Shown here: positions 24,032-44,634 of the stretch, piece after piece
Layout of the letters: each line of letters starts with the position of its first letter
How positions within the stretch are numbered: the stretch's first letter is position 1
The notes under the pieces: generated by a model
What the model was told of the DNA's origin: nothing
Seen by the model: the letters and a program-made list of their open reading frames with translations, nothing else
Databases searched by the model: none
Position numbers and translations under genes: made by a program
Assembly (NCBI GenBank): GCA_024734555.1
Contig: JANPWX010000209.1
Location: 434,001-498,000, forward strand
Direction of reading: 5' to 3'
Length of the DNA stretch: 64,000 bases
DNA from: Trochalopteron elliotii
Lineage: Eukaryota > Chordata > Aves > Passeriformes > Leiothrichidae

Positions 24032-27000
24032 CCAGAATCGCCCCAGAGCGGCCAGATACTACTTTATATGTGGTGTTAAACGATTCAACCATTAAGAGAA
24101 AATACTAAAGGGAAAAAAATAATGGGGCCGTGGAAGGGAAAGTATTTGGCAACAAAGAGCTTTCCTCTGGGGGTACTCTGGAAACAGAAGTGAACCTTTT
24201 GAGTCTTAAGTTTTATTTTTTCCCCCATCCTTAGGTGCAGAGACATTTTTGTGCATTTGCTTGTTTGAGGAGAATGAGTCACTCCTTACTGCCTGCACTG
24301 TCTTCCCTCCCCAGCCTGCTGCTCATCAGCAGTGTGCCCAGATCCTGCCTACTGGGCAACAGAGGGAGGAAAGGCAACTGGAACCTCTGTTTCTTTCTTT
24401 CTTTCAAGTCCCCTACCAAGACCTCCCAGGACAAGACAGAAAATGGGAACACATGGCAAATCACATGGGGACACTGCAGGGTAGCAGCACATCACCAAAG
24501 AAGCAGCAACATGACACAGGGTGGCAGTGACCACCAGGAGCTCCAGCCTCTGGTCCACAGCCGTGAGAAAGCACATATGGGATGTTTGTAAGAGAGCTGG
24601 GGTTGCTGAGCACATCTGGCCATGGGCTAAGTGAGAGAAGCAGCAGGAGTGATATGCTCACTGTAAGTCACACAATCCACATACTGCTGGCTGAGAGAGG
24701 AAGATGAATCCCTGCAGTTGTTAAATAATTATCTGATCTCACCCTGAGTCCTTTCTATCTGCTTTAGTCTATGAATTACTTTGAATATCATATCAAATTT
24801 CCTCATCCCACACCCTTGCTTCCTTCCACCCTCACACTTGGGATGCCCTTCCTCTGCACTTCTTCCCTTTGTCAAACACCCCTATTCAGCAGATCTTCCC
24901 ATCTCTTTTCTTACCCCTGGCATGGTTCTGTTACATTTTGTCAGTCTTTATAAGAGGTCCCACTAAGTCTGCAGGGGCTGCACCTCACAGGGTGCTAGTA
25001 CATGGAGGTAGACCAGTATGAAGAATTGTAACACCAGGTGAGTGGCAAGGAAAATATTTTATCTTCTGGGGGTTACCTTCTTGTAACTTAAGATACTAAT
25101 CCCAGTGGATGAGTTGCCAGAGGGCCATCCCTTACAGATTCCTAAGTGCAAAGCAGTAAATTGATTGTCAAGGCAAGATCCTCGTCACTCATGTCTAACC
25201 TACTCACGTCACCTCATTTCCCTATCAAATTTATTTATCAAATGAGGCAAAACATTTGGCCAAAAGGATTCCTTGAGAACAGAGATGGATGCAGTGTGGA
25301 AGACAGTAGAGGCTCCTGTGCAAGCATGGTTACAGTGACACAGCCACATGTCTTCTACACACTCTTACCCATTCCTGTTCTAAACCATTTCTTCCTGGCC
25401 ACAGAAACCTAAACAAGCCAAGCAAGATAATCCTCTCCCTAGTATTTTAGTCTGGACTAGACCAGGAGAGGGAAAAATGGAAAAACTAAACTCACTCCAG
25501 TATTACCAAACAAAAAAAAGCCTTCAGTGTATGATTCAAGTGATTTGTGTATTGTGTAGCAGCAGAACGGCATGAGCTGCTGGCTGGCTACTGGCTCTCT
25601 GGCAGCACAAAATGCTTCCCCACAGCTTGTACTGTGTATTACTGAGTGTTATTATAGGCACACCTCAAGACACAGAGCAACAGACTGCTGGACCAGTACA
25701 GTGACCAGTGAGTGACACTGTCAGACAAAAATGTGGTCCTAAACATAGCAAGAGACAAATATCACTCACAACCTCTCTTTCTCCTCCCAGTGGTCAGTAG
25801 CACAGCATGTTTTTACTTGCCTCTGGTGAGAACCTGCCAGCCACAGCCTCAATTTATAACAATTAAGCAGTTGAAACTTCAAATCCACACATGCACAGAA
25901 AATCCTCCAAGGGTGCTCAGACAAGGACAGAGGGATCAAACGGAGAGAATGGCTGGGACAAGTTCTGGTGAAGATGAGCCCTGCAGTCTCACAGCAGGAC
26001 ATGAAGACAGCAAAGGCTAATGGCAGCATGGCTTATTGGGGGAAAATGGACCATGGGCACCAGCACAGCCTGGTGAGGTTGCCAGTCATTCCCTAAATGA
26101 AGCTGTTCCACCACCTGCAGGCAAGCACACTTCGGCATTAAACATTTTGCATTAAGGCCTATTTAATGGAGCACAAAGTGACTTATTAAATACAAATTAA
26201 AAAACCAGTTGACTATCAAAAAAATTTGAATCTCTGGGTAGATAAGGGCTGTGTCAAGTATTTGGATGTGCCCAAAACACATTGAAACTAACCTCACAGT
26301 TATGCAACAAAATAGAAGCAGGCCACATGGATTTGGGGAGTCTCTCAGGTGACCAAAACTAACAGAAAGAGATAGCTGACTTGCTCATCCTCTATCCAGT
26401 TCCACCTTATCTCCCTCCACTTCAGCAGTGCTGTCTCCTGCAACATGCACGTAACTCCAAAACTTCGTCAGACCCATTACAGATCATTTCCATGGCCAGA
26501 CTGTAGCTGCAGAGATTAGCCCAGAGAGTCATGGAGGACTAACTGTTCAGAGGTAGAGCCAAAGTTTGCTGGGCACTTCCCTGCCCTCCATTTCATCTCA
26601 TCATACCTTTCAGATCTCCCCAACTCTCCCCCTCACAGGATTTCAGCCTATTCAGCACACTCCCTCATTTAGATCAAGGCCTCCATCCTCCCTTATTTTC
26701 CTCACCAGGCTGGCCCCTCCTCAGCCAACCCAAGGCACCCAGTGATTAGAGTATGCCTTGATCTTCAGTGCCAGGTGAGGAACTCAAACCACCAGTTTGT
26801 TGTAGGCTTGCCACAAGGCTAAGAATAAAGCTAGACAGAAAGCTCAGCCAGTCAAAAGGTAGAAAAAAAGTGGCACAGAAAACAGATGTCTGCTTGGCAG
26901 TTATGAAGAAAAAAAGGCACAATTCACATTTTAAGTGCAAGTTTTAAGTCTGCATTGAGAATACAGTTAAAGGCACACATCTTTCTCTTCCACAGAGGAT

Positions 27001-27086
27001 ACTAACAGAATAATCCAATTACTGCTGCTGTCATCGGGCTAATTTCTATTCTCAAGAGGTCTGCCGTGGGACAGAAATATTAAAAT

Positions 27087-27465
27087 CTCCAAGCCTCGCG
27101 CCATGCTCCCCTTCAAAAGCTCACCGATAGCAGCATGCGACACTGAGCAAGTGCGTGTTGGTGACCGCACCTCCTTTGCTGCTGCAGCCGAGGCCGCTGC
27201 GGCGCCCAGCATGAGTCACAGAGCACACACGTGTGTGCCCCGTGCAAGTGTGAACAAACGTCCAGCCCTGAGAGACAGCACCGCCCTCAGCACACTCCTG
27301 CCCGAGCGTAGCGCGGAGCTGGACATGCCGGGGTGAATCACAGTCAGTCACCGTGGGAGCGCAGGGCAGTGGGGGCAACGAGCTGCAAGCACGTTTGGGA
27401 CATGCTGTGTGTGCACGGGTCACTTGTGCCGAAATCACAGCTCCCGACATGCTCCCGCGCAGGGC
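27087..27465. promoter_or_regulatory. CpG-rich intronic pocket (candidate enhancer or alternative promoter)
   Basis: Counting by eye, this stretch holds nearly thirty CpG dinucleotides, while the surrounding intron has almost none. It includes CTCGCGCC, GCCGAGGCCGCTGCGGCGCC and CCCGAGCGTAGCGCGGAGC. A consensus AP-1 site TGAGTCA lies at 27212-27218, and a 16-bp perfect palindrome with CACGTG lies at 27223-27238. It is about 13 kb 3' of the coding exon inside intron 2. No exon with convincing splice sites was recognised. Regulatory use is inference. Confidence 0.5.
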
Positions 27466-29874
27466 TGTGCCCACCTTCTGTGTGTGTTTTTAGCTTGTTT
27501 CCCTTAGGAAACAAGACTCTTGCAAACCTGGGGGGTGTGCATTTGTGCGTAGGTGAGTCAGGCTTCCCAGTAACTCTTGAACCTGCTGGCCAATTTACAC
27601 CTGATTTGACAAAGGGGCAGAGGACTCAAGGAGAATTAAATTCTCACAGTGAGATACAAAATACAGTCTGCAACTGCGTGCAGTCCCAAAACCTTTGTCT
27701 GACCCCACAGCAGTGTGTATGATTCACCCAGTCACAGTCAAAGGCTCGCTAGGCAATCAAATAGACTTCATCCTGACCTGGCAGCATGCCTTTGGTGAAC
27801 AGCCCCTATACACAGAAGCCTCGGGCCACCAGAGTACAGCTCTGTGACTATAAAAGGCACAATAGAAACTGGGAGAAAAACAATATGAGATCTCGGGAGA
27901 ATGGTATTTTTCTAGGGAGGAGGGGTAGACAGGTCCTGAAAAAGTGAAGCTGCTGTGGGCGCACACACTTATTTGGACTGGTCATCTTCTAGTTGATACA
28001 AGGCAGTGGGTGAAGAAATGAGACCCTTTTAATGCCTCTGGTCTTCACCACTGGGGGAAGGATTAGTCCAGCTCTTCCGAAATATCTTCACTCAGCCCAA
28101 GTTCTCACCTCTGTGGACACTCTGGTGTCTACTATGGACTAAGCTCACATTACAGCCTTAGTATGTGATTCAGTTAAAGAGTCAATTAACTGTGAGATGT
28201 GAAAACAGGATTCATTCGAGAGCTGACAAAATTACTTGTTTCATTGCCTTTCCACTTGCTGTCTTCTCAACAAGCTGTTCCGATGTTAGGTCATAAAATT
28301 CACTTTCAAGTGTGTCAAATAAAGGAAAAAAAAATCCTCTAGAGTGCATTTGCAAAAGCAATGAGAGAGGGACTCAGTGTCCATTCAGAGATACAACATG
28401 AAAGATGCAAACTTTCAGAAGATGGAGATGCCCAGCATTTTCTCAAATGTAGGCTGCCTTAACCTGTCTCATGTTGGATGTTGAAAAAAAAAGACCTATA
28501 TTCACTGTTCACACTTAAAACACTCTAGCCTACTTCTTTGATTGCCATCGCTTCCTGGGAGGTGGGCAGAGCCCATTCAGATACCAGGTGTCCTGCGCCT
28601 TGCAGCTTGGCAGGCAGTGCCTCATGGAAAAAGCACTCCACTCCATCAGCCTTGATGCCACTTGTTCCCAACCCTCCTGCCGCCCACCCAGCCCTGCCAT
28701 GTCGAGGAACAGTCTGAACCTGGCCCACAGCCCGAGCCACGAAGGAGCCCAAATGGAGCCAGGCAATTTGGAGACATGGAAAGCAAACACTTCTGAGAGA
28801 TGCTCTCCCCATACACGGTTATCTGACAAATACCCCATTATCCAACAAGAGCCTCTCTCTCCACTTTCCAAGCAACTGTCTCCTTTGTTAAGAATTCACC
28901 GATCCCTCCTTTCTATCTACAGTGCTGTCAGAAAATCTTTTTCATTACATTTCTCCTGAGCTCATGAGGTAGTTTGTGGGACTTTTTTCAACTGTCTCTG
29001 GTAGATAACTAAAAGGTATTGGTAACCATCTGTTCAGTGCATGCCCTGAAGGAAAGCATGTACTCTCCTTGCTCAAACTCCTTCCATACTGCACCAGAAA
29101 CAGGACATTCCCTGCTCTTCACAAGTCTTTGTGAACTAGAAGTGATGGAAATACTTCATTTCCAGAGGCAGGAGTCTCAGCAAGAGGAAGCCATCCCCTT
29201 CAGAGGAAAAGTTCATTTACTTAAAGAGGGTCAGACCTACACGTGGCCACCTGCAAGAAAGAACATTTCTGGCAATAGTGATTTTATCTCACAGTCTGAC
29301 CCCATGCAGGATGCATGAGCCCTACCTTCTGATCTGGCAAGTTTAAATAGAAGTTAAGAAAACAAAACCATGCCACATCTCTGACCTTTGATAAATGCAA
29401 ATAGCTGGTTAATGCAGCACACCAAATATTTGATCTTCAACTTGAGTAGGTTTGTGTTGGAGGTAGCCCTAGTCAGCTGGGAGCCATGAACCATCACTGC
29501 ACACCACTTCCTTGGGGGCAGCTCTGGCTCAGATGAGGTGACACCACACACTGCCCCTGGCCAAGCCCCTCAGAGATCAGCAGCCTCATCCCTTAGCCCA
29601 GAGGGAGTTACTAGCGGCATGCAGGGCTGTAACAAATCATTCCCCAAGCTTTGCCTCCCCTTACCTGCTCATCCATGACATGGACACTAGTCTGCATGTT
29701 TGGCTGTGGTGAGAGGATCAGTAGTTAGTCAAGCTGGTGATGTGGAGAATGGTATTAACTGAGTAATTAAATCATTTCTGTAATTATTCTCACACAGCTA
29801 TAAATAATGTAAGCCCACATGTTCTCTCTGGAAGCCATGACAGAAAGAGAAGACAGTGAGGGATGTCAACTAAA

Positions 29875-29905
29875 AATAATAAATAATAATAATAATAATA
29901 ATAAA
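29875..29905. repeat. (AAT)n microsatellite
   Basis: About nine AAT units with one interruption lie immediately before a MIR-like fragment. They are likely length-polymorphic. Confidence 0.95.
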
Positions 29906-29908
29906 AAA

Positions 29909-29962
29909 CAACATTTACACAGCACACAACATTTTCAAAGCACAGTGCAAACAAGAATTAAG
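29909..29962 (+). repeat. Short MIR/L2-like fragment
   Basis: The stretch holds an ACATTTACACAGCACAC...TTTTCAAAGCACAGTGCAAAC pattern, resembling the conserved 5' part of MIR-type repeats (small-cell 'acatttatatagcactttt...caaagcac' wording). It follows immediately after an (AAT)n microsatellite. Only about 50 bases are recognisable. Confidence 0.4.
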
Positions 29963-32604
29963 AAATGACAGACAGGAGAGGCTGAGAGGAAGGAAAGCAG
30001 GAGAAGAGAGAAGATAGGAATGGGGATAGGTACGGAGCAGGATTTGAGACCCAGTAGGGCTGGTGACTTGGTGTATGCTCAGCCCAGCCCCGTAGCAGGG
30101 CCATTGGCTCTTCACCACACACCTCAGTACTGCTGCAGAAGCCGGGGGGGGACAAGGACACAGCTCTGTCTCTGCAGAATGTGAGTGAGCCAAAGCAGGA
30201 GTGAGGACAAAGTGCTGTGCTGCAGGAACTTACACATGGAGGAGCTAGCAGCTCCATCATGGAACTGATCCCCTCCAGCACAGACACCTGACAGTGGCTA
30301 TGCTGGCCCCAAGCCAGGCAGCTGGTGGAGGCTGTGAGTCTTGCCCACTCCTCACAGGAGCTTCTTCCCCTGCCCATGTGTCCTGGGGCCCTGGAACAGG
30401 ATGTGCTGGCTGAAGGAGTGCACAGCTGAGCCAGCCCCAGGCACACTTTGGAAGACCTACTGGCCTTGCCCTAGCAGAGAGCCCTGATGCCAGTGTCCCA
30501 GTCACCCCACAGAGTCATTTCTGACTTCCTTTTGGCTCAGGGCAGGATGGGAAGGGAATATTTCTGCCCAGCTGGAGGGAAGCAGCACACTCAAGGAAAG
30601 CACCGCTGCCCAATCCCACTGTCCCGTGCCCTGCCCCAGCCCAGATCTGGTCTTCTCAACTACACAGTTTCCACCTGACAGGTTTTCCATGCCTGATTCA
30701 CACTCCTCGTCCCATTTGCTCAGCAGTTCTGCCACCCCCTGTGTTCACTGGCTCTTGCTCCTGCAGCCAGCAAGGAAGCATAACCTGGGCAGGTTTCTCT
30801 TTCCCTCCCTGCATTTTCCCATCCACCATCTCCTGCTTCCTACCTTTATGCTGTCCCCCTGCCCATCTCCTAGTATCAGGATATTTCCATATATTTATCC
30901 TCTCTACTGGCTCTTCAGAATAACCTGCATGCCCCCACCCACATTTCTGCCCAGATTCCCTGCTGCACAGCACATTCCTGCTGGCTGGATTCCACCAGGG
31001 TCCCACAGGAGAACCCCAGCTCCAGCACAGCCTAAGCAACCCCCAGGGCCAGGTGCAGTTTTGAAGCACAGTTTGCAAGGACAAGATAAATCCAAGAGAC
31101 ATAGCAAACATCTAAAAAGACTCCAGGCACATCTGCAGTTTCTTACACATATAACAAGACCAAACTTGGAGCAGCCTGTGCAATGGTAGCAAAAGAACAG
31201 CTCTGGTTATAAGTCCTTCCCTAAAAGACACCCCTGCTCCAGACCTGTGTCCTTGCTCTGAGAACATGTGGTGGTCAGGCAGAACCTTTGGAGGAAAATG
31301 TGACAGCACTTGCAACATAGATAAATCACATCGTCCTGTGCCACATTTTCAGAGAGAAATGTTTTATTTTCCAAATTAAACAGCAAAATAAATCAATCAG
31401 CTTGAGGCATACACCTGGCATAGAAAACTCTGTTCAAACAGTCATAGTCTGGCAAAATTACAGGAAACCCCCAAGAGGATTTTATAATGGGGAATGCTGA
31501 CCAAGCTTACAATAGATAGTACTATCAGCCCTGCATAAAATGAGTTCACCACCATGATGCAGCTATTCAGCTACCACCTCTAATGGGGGTTAAAGCTTCT
31601 CCTCCTGGAATCCAGATTTTCATCTCAAGCATTGTATTTACTTCAGTTAAAAAAATCTAACAATTGTTTCCCAGTAACTAGGTCACCTTTGCCTTTTGTA
31701 GAGCTCAAACTTTGCAAAAACATTGTTATGATCTTCTTGTAAAGGAAAAATTGCTGTAGACAGCAGTTGAGCAAGTGTCTTAAAGTCATGTTTTGTAGCA
31801 GAGCTGCAGTGAGGACTAGGGGTCTATTAGAACTGCTGGATTATGTTGGCACCTTTTAGATCAACTCTCCTCACTACATGTACCTGCCTCCTTTAACTTT
31901 TTAGCCTGCCCATCTTAGACTCTCCACATCCTTCATTCCTGTCTTCCCCCTTCCTCTGAAACCTATATTTGTTGTTATTATCAGGAACCTCACAGATACA
32001 CAGCTAAAAGCTATGGCCAAGCACAGAAAAAAAATTGTTTCGACAGAACCTTTAAGTTTTGGGGTTTTTTCTCACTCTCAGAACTTACTCTTTTTTTTTT
32101 CCTTAATTTTCTCCCCATGATCCTAGGTTCAGGAGTTTTCCTATCTGTCTTTCATCTTCTTTATCCTCTTTCTCCTCTGCTTCATCTATACAACATATTC
32201 TCCAGTACTTAGCTCAGTTCTGTTTGAAAACAGCTGAAGAAACATGATTTCCATATTCTTCCCTAAGAAGTCTGGAGTACTTCCTAAGAAAGGTCAGTGT
32301 CTTAGTTCTTTTCTTGATACACGTACATATCAATTGATATCATCATTTAATGCATCATAATACATCATTTAATATATTTCCCTAACTATATCATGTCATT
32401 CCTACTTCTGCTTCTTGCAGCTACACTAAGCAATTTTTTTTGCTAATCTTAGCCTACCTCTATTCATTAAGTATATAAATCACATCCTGACTCATTGTTC
32501 AACCAATCTACAGTACACACATACAGCTGTTTCACTCTTTCTTCATATATCAGCTCTTCCAGACTGTTAACAGAGTCACAGACTACAATTATGTCTTCTT
32601 CTTT

Positions 32605-32736
32605 ACCCTGTTTTTTCCAGCCTTAGCATATGTAAGTCCCTTAGCTTCCTTCATAATCCATCCCCTCCAAACCCTGTTTTTTCCAGCCTTAGCATATGTA
32701 AGTCCCTTAGCTTCCTTCATAATCCATCCCCTCCAA
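32605..32736. repeat. Perfect 66-bp tandem duplication (two copies)
   Basis: Bases 32605-32670 are repeated without a single difference at 32671-32736. The unit begins ACCCTGTTTTTTCCAGCC and ends ATCCCCTCCAA. Complete identity implies a recent event, a variable-number repeat, or an assembly artefact. Confidence 0.97.
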
Positions 32737-40877
<8,141 letters not shown>

Positions 40878-40922
40878 CTGAGCAAGGAAGAAAAAAGGGG
40901 GAAAGTAAAACAAAGTGATTAA
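40878..40922 (-). promoter_or_regulatory. GRIN2B: Splice acceptor, polypyrimidine tract and candidate branch point of GRIN2B intron 1
   Basis: Read on the minus strand, a nearly uninterrupted pyrimidine run (CTTTCCCCCTTTTTTCTTCC) leads into TTGCTCAG, with the AG at 40879-40878. A TTAATCA sequence about 40 nt upstream (near 40916-40922) is a plausible branch point. This strong signal sets the exon start at 40877. Confidence 0.9.
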
Positions 40923-41750
40923 TTGACAAGTCAGTCACACACTCAGCCTTCGAGGTAGATCCACTGATCTTGCTCAGCCACTAGCGCTCCTCCCAACAAT
41001 CCTTCTAGTCTGATGCCTAGCCCTTTGGCTACATTCAGGACACTGTTAAAGCTGGGGGGTCAGACCAGTCCAGCCCCTTCTTCAGAGTCTAGCATCACTT
41101 AAGAGAACAGCTGTCAGCAGAAGATGGGACCATGTAATCTCTCAGGTCTCATGTCACTTTGAGATCCAAGTCAAAAGTGATAGAGAATTGTCCTTTGACA
41201 ACTGATCAGCTGTCTTTGTGAAAATAATCACTTATGTCAAGCCCATGTCTGAGTGCTTATCCTCAACACAAAGGAATGACTGGTGTTTGGGATTAGTTTG
41301 GACTTGTGCTGGAGGTATAGGCAGAGAGACTGAGAAGATCAGGCAGATAAGGACTCCCTTTTGCTTTCTCAGCACAGTCCCTCCAGAAGAAAGTGAGAAC
41401 AAATGAGCAAGGTCATTGGTTGTATACGTATGTGTGTATCCATTGCATACACCACCAGGACACACACAGCTCCAGTGTGTAGTACAGTCAGTCATAAGCT
41501 TTACACCAATACAGGATTCTATTTTTCTTTTTTTTTAAGCCAGGAATTCAAAATTTCCCACTGGTCATGGCCAAAACTGGATCAGGATCCTCCAAGTCCA
41601 TATGACAGCTGTGTTTGTACAGAAGTAGAAACGCCAACAGAGCTTACAATGGTTTACCCTCAGCTACTACAGCCAGGCATGTTACATCAATCTTCTCCCT
41701 GAGCATGTCCACTTTATTTTGTAACCACAAGAGCAGAAATGAAAAGACCT

Positions 41751-41762
41751 GATGACGTCATC
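41751..41762. promoter_or_regulatory. Palindromic full CRE (TGACGTCA)
   Basis: GATGACGTCATC is a perfect 12-bp palindrome containing the consensus cAMP-response element TGACGTCA at 41753-41760. It lies 0.87 kb upstream of the first coding exon in intron 1. CREB/ATF family binding is known for the motif, and its use here is inferred only. Confidence 0.5.
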
Positions 41763-41835
41763 TCTCTAGCCCCTGCCTGAGTGGGACAGTTCCCTGCGGG
41801 ACTGTTCCTCACTCTTCCTTTATTCAGTCTTGCTT

Positions 41836-41990
41836 TAATAATAGCTCACATTTCCACAGCATTTTTCATCCTCAAGGCACTCTACAAACACTAATGAACT
41901 AATTCCTACAGCATCCATGCAGTGTAATTTCAGAGACAACAGAGCAGTGTCCCCCCCATCTGCCCACAAGACCTGTGGGAGGTAGCACTG
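41836..41990 (+). repeat. MIR/L2-like ancient repeat near the exon
   Basis: An AATAATAGCTCACATTTCCA start, then GCATTTTTCATCCTCAAGGCACTCTACAAACACTAATGAACT, follows the MIR-type order: 'agctcacattt', 'agcacttttcatcctcaaagcac', 'tttacaaacattaa'. The downstream part (to about 41990) fits poorly. It lies about 0.96 kb 5' of the coding exon in intron 1. Confidence 0.55.
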
Positions 41991-44067
41991 CTTGGTGTGC
42001 CCATCCAGGGCCACACTGATGTCCCAAGGAAATTTCAGGCATTTCAAACTAAAGAAGACTTTCCCTCAACACAACAGGTCCTGCTCAGCTACTCATTCCT
42101 ATAATTCTGCTCTTCAGCAACCAGGCACACTTGAAATAAACACACCACCCCTGCACTTCTTTGTGCTACACCTCTGGTCTTGGGTGTCCAAGAATGGAAC
42201 CCTTCCATACTGTTCATTGCTACACATGCCCCTGTCAAATTGACGGAAAGCTGCAGCAGCAGGGAAAATGCTAGCAAAACTTTGTGGAAGCAGGATGCCC
42301 AAAAACAACCCTAGCTGACACCAGCCACTCACAGGGAAAAGGTCCAAGAGACTCCATCTTGCCCTGCCCAGGAGAACACACAGGCTCAACACCTGCTCTC
42401 TCATTGTCACGCTAAGCAGAGAGGATGTATCCTGCATTGAGATTACCAGATAAATAAGCAGATAATAAAAAAGATAATAAATATGCACCAAAGAAACCAA
42501 ATCCACTTAAGAAGCTGAAAGGGACTGCGGGTGTGAGGCACCAATCGATTCTAAACTCTCTGAAGGATTCACTTTCTGAGAGATGGTCACAGGGACAAGC
42601 AAGAGACTTAGAGAGTTTGGCAAAATGAACAGTTAACTTCATTCCAGAATGACTGTTATCCTCCAATTACAAGTCACTAAATTAGATTCCTTCACAGTGA
42701 AGTGCAGTCCCCATTTCTGCAATGCTTTATTAATTTTAATGCGCTCTACATGCTCTCTGTCTCTCACCCTCTTGCTCACTCACTTAAATGCTGTATTTGT
42801 TCTCTTAAAAAACGTCTCCTGTGGTCCCTCTGCATCAACTCATACAGTATATTAAACTTGGTTAGGCAATGGCTAGTTGTGATGCCCAGGGAAGAGAGTG
42901 TAGGTTTTTCCCAGCCTCTTTCCCACCAGGAATAATTTACAGGGCCTTCCAACCCAGGGCTCTGACAGCGTTCGAGCAAGAACTCTACAGGCAGTCATGA
43001 CAGCTGTCAGCCTTCACACCCAAGCACATGCTTTTCCAGTGGGAAAAATGGCAGCCAAGAAACCCATTCCCTACTCTTCACCTGCATCAAAGCAAATAAA
43101 TCTCTAGCACCTACCTCCAAGCGGGAGTAGAGAGCCCAGATCCTGAAGAGCACATAGGTGCCAATCTGTTGGGTGTCTGTGCCCCACTCGGACAGATTTT
43201 TCCATTCAACACAAGATGAAGTTATCTGCACAGTTCCAGATCCTCAGGCTTTGGCCAAATATGGAGGGAGCAGCCAGGGCTAGGAAGAAGCTAATTCAAA
43301 GAGGAGGTTGTCTGTGGCTCAGTAGCCATCTTGCCATCTACAGTTTGGATCCTCAGCCATAAGCCCTCTCTGGATCAGGCAGAGCAATGCTTAGGTAGCC
43401 TGTGTTGTACCAGCCAAGACATCTCTCTCTCCATCTCTCACTCACACATAACACATCTGTCATGCTGACGATGTCTTTCAGGTGCTCTCTTGGCAGTCTG
43501 TATGCCAGACAGCAGTGTTCTTCTAAGGGAATAGCAAGTACCAGGTCCAGGCTGGGCTCCCTCATAGGATGGGAGCTGGGGATGTGATAAGGCAGAAGAA
43601 GAACATCAATAAATCACACCCAACCCAAGTCTGAGTGCGGTTTTTACCATCCAGCTCCCACAAGGCAGCTTAGCGGTGAGCTGCTCAAAAAGTAAATCAG
43701 GGATGCTCTTGGAGTTACAATCCCTTCCCTCCTTGGGGCTGACTTGTATTCACATCAGTAGCCGCTCTTCACATATCTGCCCACATGCGCGTGCTGACTG
43801 TTAGAGAAATGGACAGACTTCCCAACACCAACCTCACCTCGCTTCCTTCCTCTGGCCTGGCTCACTGCAGGCCCCTTTTGAATATGTGCTAGTAGACACA
43901 AGGCAGACATGAACCACCACAGACTTACCAGATTAAGGGGACCGTCGCCCTGATGCAAAAGCCTTTTTGTTGTTTATACTCTTGAACTGGAGTTTCTCAC
44001 GCAGCTTCACAAAAACAATATGTATTTTTAGCATTTATCTATTGTTTACATTTTTCTGCTATGGGTG

Positions 44068-44283
44068 GAGAAATGTGATGGACGGTGATGTTCACCTACC
44101 AGGTCAAAGAGGTGGCTACCTGTGTAGCCAATCTCTTGACCTCTGTACAAATGTATATAAGTAATGGAGTCAGATAATTAGAAAAGAATAAAAGAAGAGA
44201 AGCCTTCCCTTGACCTGCTGCGTGCCTGCGTCTGCCTCATTCCTTGGGTCGTCCCTGCACCTGCCACAGGGGACCCCAGAACT
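44068..44283 (+). mobile_element. LTR-like remnant (endogenous retrovirus type), incomplete
   Basis: A compact promoter/polyadenylation arrangement typical of a retroviral LTR lies on the plus strand. A TATATAA box is at 44154-44160 and an AATAAA signal about 30 nt later at 44187. A GC-richer tail (CCTGCGTCTGCC...GGGGACCCCAGAAC) follows, resembling the ends of avian LTRs. A TG start is proposed at 44074. The 5' edge is uncertain, because U3 would be only about 80 bp, and no target-site duplication was found. No internal viral gene sequence is present. Orientation is opposite to GRIN2B. Confidence 0.55.
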
Positions 44284-44634
44284 ATTGTGAAAATGTGTTT
44301 CTGCATACAGAGCAACAAGTTTTGGCGATAATTTCTACAGTGATCAAGTGCAAACATTCAAGGTACTCAATCAAGAAAGCACTGGAGTCAGAACACAGAC
44401 ATCCTTCTAAGTGTGTTAATGTTTCCAGTGAAAAAGGGGGATGGAGAAATTCTCACACTAAGAAATTCATAAGCACCTGACAAGGCTACAGCCGTAAAAG
44501 AGAGCATTTACCCTTTGTCGTTTCAAGAGATTTTAATAATTTTACAGCATAATTTCACCAGTCAAGAATGATTATAAAAACATACAAGTATATTTTATTA
44601 CCAAGTATTTTACATTAGCAGGATTTTCCTTTAG

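Larger units (their letters stand above)
16245..27086. other. Intronic stretch without genes (16245-27086)
   Basis: Ordinary intron with one X-box-like motif (24.02 kb) and one G/T-rich tract (20.95 kb). The longest frame (178 codons at 22371-22907) shows no domain, and its residues look like random translation. An AT-rich block near 26.13-26.22 kb (GCATTAAGGCCTATTTAATG) resembles conserved non-coding sequence by composition only. Confidence 0.6.
27466..32604. other. Intronic stretch without genes (27466-32604)
   Basis: It holds the (AAT)n/MIR-like pair at 29.9 kb and a GC-richer block at 30.0-31.1 kb with several long but domain-free frames on both strands (up to 187 codons). Low CpG and lack of splice context argue against exons. 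Nearby 32.1 kb is pyrimidine-rich. Confidence 0.6.
40923..44067. other. Intronic stretch without genes (40923-44067)
   Basis: It contains the CRE palindrome (41.75 kb) and a MIR-like repeat (41.84 kb). Otherwise nothing recognisable. No leader exon or promoter signature was seen. Confidence 0.6.

Noticed and set aside
30626..31189. 187-codon plus-strand frame in a GC-rich patch, with long frames also on the minus strand
   Set aside because: Proline/serine-rich composition bias, no domain, no splice context, and overlapping frames on both strands.
32605..32736. CRISPR-like or satellite array
   Set aside because: Only two adjacent identical units with no spacers; it is a simple tandem duplication.
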